Below are positions 51,209 to 60,600 of a DNA stretch of 64,000 nt, piece after piece. The stretch covers positions 1 to 64,000 of the forward strand of contig JAQBQB010000018.1 of NCBI GenBank assembly GCA_028287235.1. The letters are read 5' to 3'. Every line of letters begins with the position of its first letter. Position 1 is the first letter of the stretch. Source of the DNA: Gemmatimonadota bacterium. Its GTDB lineage: Bacteria; Gemmatimonadota; Gemmatimonadetes; Gemmatimonadales; Gemmatimonadaceae. Position numbers and translations under genes: made by a program. The notes beneath the pieces are model-generated. The model had not been told where the DNA came from and ran no database searches. It saw only the letters and a program-made list of their open reading frames with translations.

Positions 51209-52213
51209 ATGAAAGACACCGTACGAATTGGAGTGGTGGGTGCGGGCGCGATCGCGCAGCTCGCCCACCTGCCGGTGCTGGCGAAGATGCGCGGCGTGCA
51301 GCTCGTCGCGATCTGCGACAACGACCGGCCCAAGGCCCGGGCGCTCGCCGACCGGTTCGGCATCCCCGACGTGGTCACCGACATCGAGGATCTGCTCGAG
51401 CTCGACGAGCTCGAGGCGGTCGTCATCGCGACGCCCAACCACCTGCACGAGCCCCACGTCCTCAGCGCGCTCGCCTCGAAGCGCCACGTACTCTGCGAGC
51501 GGCCGCTCTCGCTGACGTCGCGGGGCGTGGAGCGGATCCTCGCCGCCGCGGCGCGCGCCGATCGAGTCGTGTCGGTGGCGAACAACCATCGTTACCGCAC
51601 CGACGTCCAGACGCTCTCGCGCTTCATGCACGGCGGCGAGCTCGGGAAGATCGAGGGCATGCGCGCGGGCTCGTACCACTTCAAGCGCCCCGCCGAAGGG
51701 TGGCGCCAGCGCCGCGCCGAATCGGGCGGCGGCGCCTTCCTCGATCACGGCGTTCCGCTGCTCGATCTCGCCCTGTGGCTCGCCGACTATCCCGACCCCG
51801 TACGTGTGAGCGCGCACATGGACCGCCCTCGCGGCGCGAGCGTCGTGGAGGAGGCGATGGTGGTGCACCTCGAGTGCGTGGGCAGCGCATCCTTTCTCTT
51901 CGACGTGTCCTCGGCGTACGTGGGCGAGGAAGAGCGCTGGTGGTTCGAGGTGCTCGCCGCTCGCGGGAGCGCGCGCCTCGCTCCGTTGCGCGTCGTCAAA
52001 GAGCTGAACGGCCGCGCCACCGACGTGTCACCGTCCGGCGCCGCTGGCCGCGAGAGTGCCTTCACACAATCCTATCGGGCGGAGCTGGCGCACTTCCTGA
52101 CAACAGTCCGCGGCGAGACTTCGTACGATCCGCCCACGGATCAAGTGAAGCTGCACAAGATCATCGAAGGGATCTACAAGTCCGCGGAGGAGAGCAAAGA
52201 AATTCGGTTCTAG
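51209..52213 (+). CDS. Gfo/Idh/MocA-family oxidoreductase
   Basis: A 334-residue NAD(P)-dependent oxidoreductase with an N-terminal Rossmann fold (GVVGAGAIAQLAHLPVL, 9-25) and a C-terminal alpha/beta domain (about 125-330). The family's E-K-P motif reads ERP here (VLCERPLSL), replacing the usual catalytic Lys by Arg. A GGGAFLDHGVPLLDLALWL segment carries the Asp/His-type motif 2. Substrates of the family are sugars, inositols or related carbonyls; the substrate here is not clear. It lies 18 bp after the barrel gene and converges on pxpA. Confidence 0.88.
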   Translation: MKDTVRIGVVGAGAIAQLAHLPVLAKMRGVQLVAICDNDRPKARALADRFGIPDVVTDIEDLLELDELEAVVIATPNHLHEPHVLSALASKRHVLCERPLSLTSRGVERILAAAARADRVVSVANNHRYRTDVQTLSRFMHGGELGKIEGMRAGSYHFKRPAEGWRQRRAESGGGAFLDHGVPLLDLALWLADYPDPVRVSAHMDRPRGASVVEEAMVVHLECVGSASFLFDVSSAYVGEEERWWFEVLAARGSARLAPLRVVKELNGRATDVSPSGAAGRESAFTQSYRAELAHFLTTVRGETSYDPPTDQVKLHKIIEGIYKSAEESKEIRF

Positions 52214-52231
52214 GTGATGCTCGCGTCGGGC

Positions 52232-53002
52232 TCACTTTCCGCGACCGACCGCCCGTACCGCGATACCGGCTTCCTCAAACCCTTCCCGAATTTTCTCCGC
52301 AAACTCGACCGCGTGCGGCCCATCTCCATGAATGCAAATGGTGTCCGCCCGAATCGAGATCTCCTCGCCGTCGACCGATCGTATTTTCCCTTCGCGCACC
52401 ATGCGGATGGCGCGGGTCACGGCTTCGTCGGCGTCGTGGATCTGCGCATCGGGGCGGCGGCGTGAGACCAGAGAGCCGTCGTTCATGTAATTCCGGTCGG
52501 CGAACGCCTCGCATGCCGTCGTGAGCCCCACCGACTCGGCTTCGCTGATCAGGTGACTTCCCGGCAGTCCGAACAGCACGAGGCCCGGATCGACGTCGCG
52601 CACGGCGCGGGCGATTGCGGCAGCCAAATCCTGCTTGACGGCGGCCATGTTGTACAGCGCGCCGTGTGCCTTCACGTGTTGCAGCTCGACCTTCGCCGCG
52701 TTGGCGAAGCCGAGCAGGGCACCAACCTGGTACACCACCATGTCGTAGGCGTCTTCCGGCGTGACATCCATGGCACGGCGGCCGAAGCCGATCAGGTCGG
52801 GCAGACCGGGATGCGCGCCGACGGCCACGCCGCGCTGGCGCGCGCGCGCGATCGTCGAGCGCATCACCGACGGATCGCCGCCGTGATACCCGCAGGCGAC
52901 GTTGGCGGAGGTGATGAAGGGGAAGACCGCCTCGTCGGCGCCGATGCGATACGCGCCGAAGCTTTCTCCCATGTCGCAGTTCAAGTCGACTTTGTCGGTC
53001 AT
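52232..53002 (-). CDS. pxpA: 5-oxoprolinase subunit A (LamB/YcsF family)
   Basis: A 256-residue protein of the PxpABC ATP-dependent 5-oxoprolinase, which opens the waste metabolite 5-oxoproline to glutamate. Family hallmarks are DLNCDMGESFGAYRIG at the start, NVACGYHGGDP, GAHPGLPDLIGFGRR, VKAHGALYN and the C-terminal TICIHGDGPHAVEFA. It is the last gene of the minus-strand pxpB-pxpC-pxpA set, 11 bp after pxpC, and converges on the oxidoreductase with an 18-bp gap. Confidence 0.95.
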   Translation of the reverse strand: MTDKVDLNCDMGESFGAYRIGADEAVFPFITSANVACGYHGGDPSVMRSTIARARQRGVAVGAHPGLPDLIGFGRRAMDVTPEDAYDMVVYQVGALLGFANAAKVELQHVKAHGALYNMAAVKQDLAAAIARAVRDVDPGLVLFGLPGSHLISEAESVGLTTACEAFADRNYMNDGSLVSRRRPDAQIHDADEAVTRAIRMVREGKIRSVDGEEISIRADTICIHGDGPHAVEFAEKIREGFEEAGIAVRAVGRGK

Positions 53003-53013
53003 GGCCTCTCTCG

Positions 53014-54021
53014 TCAGTGGCGCAGGGTGATCGCGATGCGTGCCTGCGCCAGGTCCTGTTCCTGATCAAGGTACATCTGCTGCGCGTCGTCGAGCGAGAC
53101 GAACCGAAAGCGAACGCGGTCCGCGGGCTTGAGCTGCGCGATCAGCGGTAGGTCGACGCTCGCCACTTCGCCGATGCGCGGATAGCCGCCTGTCGTCTGA
53201 CGATCCGCCATCAATACGATCGGCGCGCCGCCGGGCGGCAGCTGCACCGTACCGAACGCCACCGCCTCGGACAACAGCTCGAGCGGCTCGCGAAGCGCGA
53301 GCTCGGTGCCCTCGAGCCGGTAGCCCATGCGGTCGGAGCTGGCCGACACGCGGAACGCAGCGGTCGTGAGCTGGCGGCGCGCCTCGGCGGTTAGCGCATC
53401 GGTGTGCGCGCCGGCGACCAGACGCACGATCGGGTCCTCGCTGTAGCGCGGACGCAGCGAGGCACCGATGCTCCATCGTGCGACGGCGGGCCGCGATATC
53501 GCGTCGCCGATCGATTGCGCAAAGGATTGCGCGATCGCCCGCCCCTGTCGTGACGGTTCGCCCACCCGCACGGCGTCGCCGGCCCGGAGCGCACGCCCCT
53601 CGTACCCGCCGAATTGCGCGCGCAGATACGTGCTGCGGCTTCCAAACACTGGCGGAACGTCGATACCACCGGCAACGGCGACGTACGTTCGGCAACCCAC
53701 GCGCGGCCGGCCGAAGCGTAGCGTTGCGCCGGCGCGCACGACGACCGGATGCCACACGGGAATCCCGACGCCATCCACGCTCGCGTCGAGATCGCCGCCG
53801 GTGAGTGCGAGAAGCGTCGTGGCGTCGAAGCCAATCGCCGGTCCGATCAACGCGGCCTCGAGCGCGGCGCACGATTCGTCGTTGCCCACGAGCAGGTTGC
53901 CGATCCGCAGTGCGATGCGATCCATTGCGCCGCCCACCGGAATCGCGCTCCCTTGATGGCCCATGCGGCCGAGATCCTGAACGGTTGTCTGTAGACCCCC
54001 CGTGACGATGCGCAGGGTCAC
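53014..54021 (-). CDS. pxpC: 5-oxoprolinase subunit C (biotin-dependent carboxyltransferase/KipA family)
   Basis: A 335-residue subunit that with PxpB forms the ATP-dependent part of 5-oxoprolinase. It opens with RIVTGGLQTTVQDLGRMGHQGSAIPVGGAMD, typical of the family, and has NDESCAALEAALIGPAI and MADRQTTGGYPRIGEVASVDLPLIAQLKPADRVRF near the end. The GTG start overlaps the pxpB stop. In older annotations it is called an antagonist of KipI or an allophanate-hydrolase subunit 2-like protein. Confidence 0.93.
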   Translation of the reverse strand: MTLRIVTGGLQTTVQDLGRMGHQGSAIPVGGAMDRIALRIGNLLVGNDESCAALEAALIGPAIGFDATTLLALTGGDLDASVDGVGIPVWHPVVVRAGATLRFGRPRVGCRTYVAVAGGIDVPPVFGSRSTYLRAQFGGYEGRALRAGDAVRVGEPSRQGRAIAQSFAQSIGDAISRPAVARWSIGASLRPRYSEDPIVRLVAGAHTDALTAEARRQLTTAAFRVSASSDRMGYRLEGTELALREPLELLSEAVAFGTVQLPPGGAPIVLMADRQTTGGYPRIGEVASVDLPLIAQLKPADRVRFRFVSLDDAQQMYLDQEQDLAQARIAITLRH

Positions 54022-54719
54022 GGCGCGCCCGACGCGCGATATTCATCCAGGGTGACCGGCCGGAAGCGCACGCGATCGCCGGTGGCGAGCAGCGACGGCT
54101 CGTCGCGCGCGATGTCGAAGATGCGCAGCGGCGTACGGCCGATCAGATTCCATCCGCCCGGCGATTCCATCGGATAGACGCCCGTCTGCTGGCCGCCAAT
54201 CCCCACCGCACCGGCCGGCACCGCCGTGCGCGGCGACGGCCGGCGCGGCGTCGCGATGCGGTCGGAGAGTCCGCCGAGGTACGCGAAGCCGGGCATGAAG
54301 CCGACCATGTAGACGAGATAGTCGCCGGCCGCATGGATTCGCACGACCTCCTCGGCGGCGAGTCCATGCTGGCGCGCGACATCGTCGAGGTCGGGCCCGA
54401 GATCGCCTCCATAACAGACCGGAATCTCGACCGTGCGGGGCGGGGGCAGCTCGTCCGCGCGAATCGTCGCGAGCGACGCCTCGAGCATGGCGACCATTCG
54501 ATGGTGCGGTGACGCCGTGGCGCTCCCGGGCACGCGTGCCGGATCGTAGTGCACCGCGACGCTGGCGAAGGCCGGCACGAGATCCACCATCCCCCCGGGC
54601 GGGTGAGCGTCGAGATGCGCCGAGACCGCCCGCACCAACCGATGCGTCGCCTCGTCGATCGAGTCGCCGAGGGTGATCGTGACTGCGTGGTCGCCCAGAG
54701 GGGTGAAATGCATCGGCAT
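54018..54719 (-). CDS. pxpB: 5-oxoprolinase subunit B (KipI family)
   Basis: A 233-residue cyclophilin-like-fold subunit. Signature segments are the N-terminal PLGDHAVTITLGDSIDEATHRLV, IPVCYGGDLGPDLDDVA and the highly conserved YLVYMVGFMPGFAYLGGL, then AVPAGAVGIGGQQTGVYPMESPGGWNLIGRTPL. It is first in the pxpBCA operon. Either of two ATGs (54719 and 54713) may be used. Upstream lies a pair of 13-bp direct repeats (54754-54780) shared with a divergent gene. Confidence 0.94.
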   Translation of the reverse strand: MPMHFTPLGDHAVTITLGDSIDEATHRLVRAVSAHLDAHPPGGMVDLVPAFASVAVHYDPARVPGSATASPHHRMVAMLEASLATIRADELPPPRTVEIPVCYGGDLGPDLDDVARQHGLAAEEVVRIHAAGDYLVYMVGFMPGFAYLGGLSDRIATPRRPSPRTAVPAGAVGIGGQQTGVYPMESPGGWNLIGRTPLRIFDIARDEPSLLATGDRVRFRPVTLDEYRASGAP

Positions 54720-54753
54720 ACAAGACTATCGCCACGGGACGACGGCGTACAGC

Positions 54754-54780
54754 GGCGAATGTGCTTTGGCGAATTTGCTT
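54754..54780. repeat. Two direct repeats with 14-bp period in a divergent promoter region
   Basis: GGCGAATGTGCTT (54754-54766) and GGCGAATTTGCTT (54768-54780) match at 12 of 13 positions. They lie between the pxpB start and the divergent gene at 54845. Such tandem half-sites can bind an activator or regulator dimer; the protein is unknown. Confidence 0.4.
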
Positions 54781-54844
54781 GACCGGGGGCGTGCGTGATT
54801 CACACTATTCAGAAGTCCGCCCATCATTCTTTGCGAGGTGCAGC

Positions 54845-55690
54845 GTGCGAGCTCGATCTGTCATCGCCCAGGCCATCGCGTCGTTCGTCGGGATCGCGCT
54901 CCTCGGGCCTGCCATGCGCGCGCAAACGCCCCCGGCGCCGAGCACCCCGGCCGCGCGCGTCAACTACGCCTACCGCTATCGCCTGCTCGGCGTCTACGAC
55001 GAGGCGAGCGGCGACCCGATCGAGGGCGTCGAGGTCTCCGACGTGCTGGGCGGCAACAAGTCGCTGACCACGTCCACGGGCACGCTCAGTCTGGTCTTTC
55101 TGCCCGAAGGCGCCACGCTCGTGCGCCTGCGGAAGGTCGGCTTCGAAGTCCAGACCATGACCATCGCGATCTCGCCGGCCGACACGGCGCCGCTGACGAT
55201 CATCATGAGGAAGTCGACCCAGCTGGCCACGGTCGTCGTCACCGATTCCGCGACGAAGCATTTGTCGCCTTCGCTCCGAGCGTTCGAGGAGCACAAGAAG
55301 ACCGGGCTTGGCCAGTACGTCGAAGAGAGCTATCTCCGGAAGAACGACGATCGGTCGCTCGCGCAGTCGCTGGCGCCGAAGCTCGCCGGCGTGCGCACCG
55401 TCACCGATCCGTCGGGCGCGACCTATCTCGTCTCGAGTCGCAAGGAGTGCTCGGGACCGGTGCTGGGAAAACGGTGCAATGCGCCGAACTGCTACGTGCG
55501 GGTCTTTCTCGACGGGGTCCAGACGACCGACAACTCGACGCCGGGGCGGACCGGCATCGACCTGAACCACCTCAACACGCTCGACTACGCGGCGGCCGAA
55601 TTCTACCCCGGCGGCATGGCGCTCCCCAATGGCGTCAGCGCGCTGAACTCGGACTGCGGAACCCTGCTGCTGTACACGCGGATGCGATGA
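54845..55690 (+). CDS. Exported carboxypeptidase-regulatory-like protein with TonB-plug-like region
   Basis: A 281-residue protein from a GTG preceded by GAGGTG. The signal peptide ends near residue 26 (GPAMRAQ). A carboxypeptidase-regulatory-like beta-sandwich (about 45-125) has GVYDEASGDPIEGVEVSDVLG and LRKVGFEVQTM. The second half resembles a TonB-receptor plug (LAPKLAGVRTVTDPSGATYLVSS and YVRVFLDGVQ), with four Cys (about 214-281) that could form disulfides. No barrel follows, so it is not a receptor by itself. Its function is unknown; such stand-alone proteins recur in genomes of this style. Confidence 0.75.
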   Translation: MRARSVIAQAIASFVGIALLGPAMRAQTPPAPSTPAARVNYAYRYRLLGVYDEASGDPIEGVEVSDVLGGNKSLTTSTGTLSLVFLPEGATLVRLRKVGFEVQTMTIAISPADTAPLTIIMRKSTQLATVVVTDSATKHLSPSLRAFEEHKKTGLGQYVEESYLRKNDDRSLAQSLAPKLAGVRTVTDPSGATYLVSSRKECSGPVLGKRCNAPNCYVRVFLDGVQTTDNSTPGRTGIDLNHLNTLDYAAAEFYPGGMALPNGVSALNSDCGTLLLYTRMR

Positions 55691-55699
55691 CGCCCGCGG

Positions 55700-57652
55700 T
55701 CACAGCGCCGAGCCGAGCACGCTGTCGAACACGCGCGCCTCGATGAAGCTCTTGAGCAAATCCTCATCGAGCATCCCGTCCCTCGCCTCCATCCGCAGGA
55801 TGTCGAGCGCGCGCTCCCAGGGCACCGCCCGCTTATAGGGGCGGTCGGTCGCGGTGAGCGCGTCGAAGATGTCCGAGATCGTCATCATGCGCGTCTGCAC
55901 GGGAATCGCGTCGGCCGTGACGGCGCGCGGGTAGCCGCGGCCATTGAGCTTCTCGTGATGGCCGTAGGCGATGTTCGGAATCCCGCGCAGCTCCCGGGTC
56001 CACGGGATCTGTTCGAGGAAGCGGAACGTGTGCGTGACGTGCGACTCGATCTCGCGGCGCTCGTCGTCGTCGAGGTTTCCCTTGCGGATCATCAGGAACT
56101 GGAGCTCGTCGTCGCCCAGCAGGAGCTTGGTGCTTCCGTCGAAATCGAGGTAGGTGCGGCCGTTGATGTCGCGTAGCTCCTCGAAGGTGCCTTCGGGAAG
56201 GATCGTAGGCTCGTTCGCCTTGACGATGGCCTCGAGATAGCGGTGCAGCTCGTCGCGCGTCGATGCGCGCGCGCGCTCGAGCTGTTCGAGCGCCGCGTCG
56301 TACGCGGCTTTGCCCCGCGTGAGCAGCAGGTCGGCCCGCGCCCGCTCGAAGCTCAAGTCCGCCGACTGCATCAGATACGCGAAGCGATTGCGGATGATCT
56401 CGAGGTCCGGCGGATACAGCTTCTTCTGCTTGACGAGCACCTGCTCGCGCACGCCCACCTTGCCGAAGTCGTGCAGCAGACCTGCGTAGCGCAGCTCGCG
56501 GAGCTGCTCGCGCGTAAAGCGGGTCGCGCGGTACGGACCGTCGCCCCCGCGGTCCACGGCCTCGGCCAGCGCCACGGTGAGTGCCGCGACACGGCTCGAG
56601 TGGCCCGACGTGGCGGGGTCGCGCGACTCGATCGCCGTCACCGCCGCGGTGACAAACCCCTCGAACAAGCGCTCGATGTCCTCGTACAACCGGCTGTTCT
56701 CGATTGCCACCGCCGCCTGCGAGGCGAGGGCGCTCACCAGCTCCACGGCGCGCTGGTCGAAGGAGACCACCTCGCGCTCCACGATCTCCGCGGATGTCAA
56801 CCGCACATCCGGATCGCGCTTGCGGTTGATGAGCTGCAGAACGCCGATGATCTCGTCGCGATGCGTCTTCATCGGAATGACGAGCATCGACTTGGTGTGA
56901 TAGTTGAACTTCTCGTCGAAGCTGCGGTTCTGCTTGTAGCTGACGTCGTCGGGGAGCAGATAGACGTCGGCGATGACGAGCGGCTCCCCGGTCGCGGCGG
57001 CATAGCCCGCGAGGCTGGCGTGGTCGATCGCGACGCTGAACTCGTTGAAGGGCAGGGCGGGGAGGGTGTTGTTCTGGGAGAGCTTGAACCGAAGCGTGTT
57101 GGCAGGCTCCATTCCGGACGGGCGCTCGGTGAGATAGAGCGACCCGGCGTCGCTCGTCGTGATTCGGCGCGCCTGGCTGAGGATCATCTCCAGCAGCGTG
57201 AGCAGGTCGCGCTCCGTGGAAAGCGCGACGCCCACGTTCGTGAGCTCGCGCAGCTCGCGTTGCCGCTCCTCCTGCTCGGCGACCGCGTGCCGCTCGCCGA
57301 CGAGCGACGCCGCGTGGCGGAACGCGCCGCGCAGCATGGCGATGATCGCGCCTACCGGCGCGTCGGCGGAGACGTAGCTCGTGAGCAATTCCAGCGGAAA
57401 GTCCGCCGGCGGCTCGGGTTCTCCCGGCTCACCCAACCCCACGAGCGCCGCGAAGCGCGCGAGCTCCTTGAGCTGCTCGCCGTCGCCGGCGCTGGCGAGC
57501 AGCCCCCGATCGAGCACGATCACGGTTGGCCGCGCGCCGTCGACAGCGCGCGGAAGCACCGGCACACGCCGCACCTCCACGTCATCTTCCCGGCGGCCAA
57601 GCGGCGCCGACGAGATCGTGCGGCCCAGCGCGGTGATCAACAACGGCTTCAT
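55700..57652 (-). CDS. GAF and HD-GYP-type phosphodiesterase with an inserted segment
   Basis: A 650-residue protein with an N-terminal region of about 130 residues, a GAF domain (about 135-320) and an HD-GYP-like domain that should hydrolyse cyclic di-GMP. HD motifs are GHSSRVAAL (350-358), LLHDFGKVG (392-400) and HHEKLNGRGYP (565-575), with IFDALTATDRPYK after it. Between the HD and GYP parts, residues about 413-527 form an insertion of about 115 residues that is absent in standard HD-GYP domains and includes a helical, charged stretch. The gene lies 31 bp downstream of the tricorn-like protease gene on the same strand. Confidence 0.88.
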   Translation of the reverse strand: MKPLLITALGRTISSAPLGRREDDVEVRRVPVLPRAVDGARPTVIVLDRGLLASAGDGEQLKELARFAALVGLGEPGEPEPPADFPLELLTSYVSADAPVGAIIAMLRGAFRHAASLVGERHAVAEQEERQRELRELTNVGVALSTERDLLTLLEMILSQARRITTSDAGSLYLTERPSGMEPANTLRFKLSQNNTLPALPFNEFSVAIDHASLAGYAAATGEPLVIADVYLLPDDVSYKQNRSFDEKFNYHTKSMLVIPMKTHRDEIIGVLQLINRKRDPDVRLTSAEIVEREVVSFDQRAVELVSALASQAAVAIENSRLYEDIERLFEGFVTAAVTAIESRDPATSGHSSRVAALTVALAEAVDRGGDGPYRATRFTREQLRELRYAGLLHDFGKVGVREQVLVKQKKLYPPDLEIIRNRFAYLMQSADLSFERARADLLLTRGKAAYDAALEQLERARASTRDELHRYLEAIVKANEPTILPEGTFEELRDINGRTYLDFDGSTKLLLGDDELQFLMIRKGNLDDDERREIESHVTHTFRFLEQIPWTRELRGIPNIAYGHHEKLNGRGYPRAVTADAIPVQTRMMTISDIFDALTATDRPYKRAVPWERALDILRMEARDGMLDEDLLKSFIEARVFDSVLGSAL

Positions 57653-57683
57653 GTGCTGGCGCGTCGCCTTGCTTCCCGCACCG

Positions 57684-60600
57684 TCACTGCTTGCCGTCCG
57701 TCGCCGGCAGCTTTGGTCCAGCTTTGAGCAGGCGCATCGCCTCGTCGATCGCCACCTTGAGCTCGCGGTCCATTCCCTTCGCGTCGTCGGCGACGGAGTT
57801 CTTCACCCAGACGTCGGGCGGCACGCCGAAGTTCTCGAGGTCCGTGCCGTAGTTGTTCGGCTTCGACGGATCCCACGTCACGACGAGCGAGCCCGGAGTG
57901 CGAATCGCCCCGCCGTTGATCAACGCGTAGCTGCCGGTCGCGATGACCTGGGCCGACGTCGGGTTGCCGACGAGCCGTCCGAGCCCGAGCTGCCGGAAGC
58001 CGGCGGGAGTGACCTCGGCATCGGACACCGAGCGGTAATTGATCATCATGACTTTCGGTCCGACGATCGCCTGCCGCGGACGGCGGCCCCACGTGCGCGA
58101 TCCGTTGCGGTTATTCCAGAACTGGTATGGCTGCCGCTCGAGAATGTCGAGCAGCTCCTGGTCGATGTTGCCGCCGCCGTTGTTCCGGATGTCGACGATG
58201 ATGCCTTTCTTCTGCCAGAAGCGGTCGATCTCGTTCTGGAAGCGCTCGAGCGACGGCTGGTCCATGGCGCGAATGTGGACGTACGCGATCTGGCCGTTCG
58301 TCGCCTTGTCCACGGAGTCGCGGTTGTTGGCGACCCACTCCTCGTACTTGATGTTCGTGAGGTTGTTGACCGAAGCGATGCGGTAGGACTTCGCGTTCGC
58401 CCCGTCCGGCGTCTTCGCGATCTTCACGGTCACGTAGTCGTTCGGGGTCGTGCTCAGGAGCTTCCAGTAGTCGTCGCCCGCCTTGATCTCCTGGCCTTCG
58501 ATCGACGTCACGTAGTCGCCGGTCTTGATGTCGATCCATTCCTTGTCGGCCGGCCCGTCGCGATAGACGTGGCTCACGCGGTAGCGGCCGTTCTCCGGCT
58601 CCATCTCCAATCCGATGTACTTCGTCGTGTAGACACGCGGTACGGTGATGCTCGCCGGCCCGGTGACGCCGGTATGCGACGAGCTCAGCTCGCCGATCAT
58701 CGCGTTCGCGATGTCGTAGACGTCCTCGTTGGTGCCCGCGTACTTGAGCAGCGGCTGGTACTTGGCGTAGAGCGCCGTCCAGTCTTTGCCGTGCATCTTG
58801 GGATCGTAGTACCGGTACTTCATGACGCGATACGACTCGTCGAACAGCTGCTTCCACTCGTCGCGCCGGTCGACACGAACCTCGAACGAAAAGTTGACCT
58901 GCTCTCCGGGCGCAGCCGTCGGCGATGTGGCCGCGGCGCCACGACCGGCTGTCGCCGCGCCGCCCGCGGGAATCGCGAGTCGCTCGACAGGGAAGCCCAC
59001 CTCGGCGCGCCCGGCCGCGACGTCGTCGGCCGACGGCGTGCGCACCGGGCCGCGGAAATAGATCGTGCGACGATCCGCCGTGGGCTGCATACCGGCAAAG
59101 GTGCCGGCGGCGACGCGACGCCCGTCGCGGCCGTCGATGCCGATGGAGTACAGACCATTCTGAGAATTATCTGTACCCGCCCCGCCGCGACCACCCCGTC
59201 CGCCGCCGCCGCCAAATCCGCCACCGCCCACGGCGTAGTACACGGTGCGTCCGTCGCGCGACAGGAAGTACGCGCCAACGCCGGCCGTGCCGCGCGTGAG
59301 CTGCATGGCGCGCCGGTCGATGCCGTTCAGGTCGACGCGGACGCCCGTCGCATCCACCGCGGTGCTGTCGCCGCCGCGCCCGCGACCGCCGGTCGCTGCG
59401 CGACGCAGCCGCTCCCGGACGAGCGGATCGTTCGGATCTTCCGTGAGACGCGTCAACGGCACCGCGAACAACTGGTTCACCCCGCCGTCGCGGTTCGACG
59501 TGAACACGAGCGTCTTGCCGTCGGCAGTCAGCTGACCGCTCGTCTCGTTCCACGGGCTCTGCGAGACGTTGTACTCCTTCTTCGCGCGGATGTCGTAGAG
59601 ATAGACGTCGGCGTTCTGCTCGTCGTCGCGGCGGCTGTAGACGAGCCAGTTGCCGTCGCCGGAATACTGCGACAGGGTGAACCCGCCGGCGCCGTTGTGC
59701 GACAGCTCGCGCGGCTCGCCGCCGGCAACGTCCACTTCATACAGCTTGTTGTCCGCCGTGAAAGCGATCTTCTGCGAGTTGTTCGCCCACGTGAGATTCT
59801 CCTTCTCCGCCGGCATTTTCGTCAGCTTTTTCTTCGCGCCGGTACCGAGGTCGAAGACCCACAGCTCCTGCTCGCCGCCTTCGTCCGATACGAACGCGAT
59901 CTTGCGACCGTCGGGCGCGTACAGCTCGTTGCGGTCGCGCCACGGCGAGTTGGTCACCGGAACCTTCTCACCCACGCCCTGCTCGGTGGGCACCACGACG
60001 ATCTCGCCGTGGAAGTCCACGGCCATGTAGTCGCCGCTCGGCGCGATGCTGAATCCTTCGGCGCGATTCTGCGTGGGCACGACGACGATGTCCGCTTCCT
60101 TCGGGTCGAACGCCATGGCGATGTCGACCTTCCTCGGCTTTCCATTCGGCACGTCGACGGTGTACAGGTCGAAGTCGTGCTGAAAGACGATCTTCCTGCC
60201 GTCGGGGGAGATGGACGGGAAGAAGACGCCGCCGCTCTTGAAGGTCGTCACCTGCTGCAGCGCGCCGCCCTTGGGCGCCATGCGCCAGAGGTTGAACGTG
60301 CCGTCGCGCTCCGACGCGAAGTAGATCATGCCGTCAGCGCCCCACATGGGGAACACGTTGTTCGCGAAGGCGCGGAACTGCTGCTGGTCGGTGTTGGTGA
60401 TCTCTTGCACGTCGCCGTTCTTCACGTTCATCACGGCGATGTTGGCCGCGGCATTGCCGCGGTACTCCTTGCGCCAGGTGGACGGCAGGTTGCGGTTGAA
60501 CGCGATCTGCGAACCGTCCTGGCTGATCATGCCGGCGCGGGCGATTCCCATGCCGAGTGGACGAGCCGCCCCCCCGTCGATCGGCTGCACGTAGAGCGGC

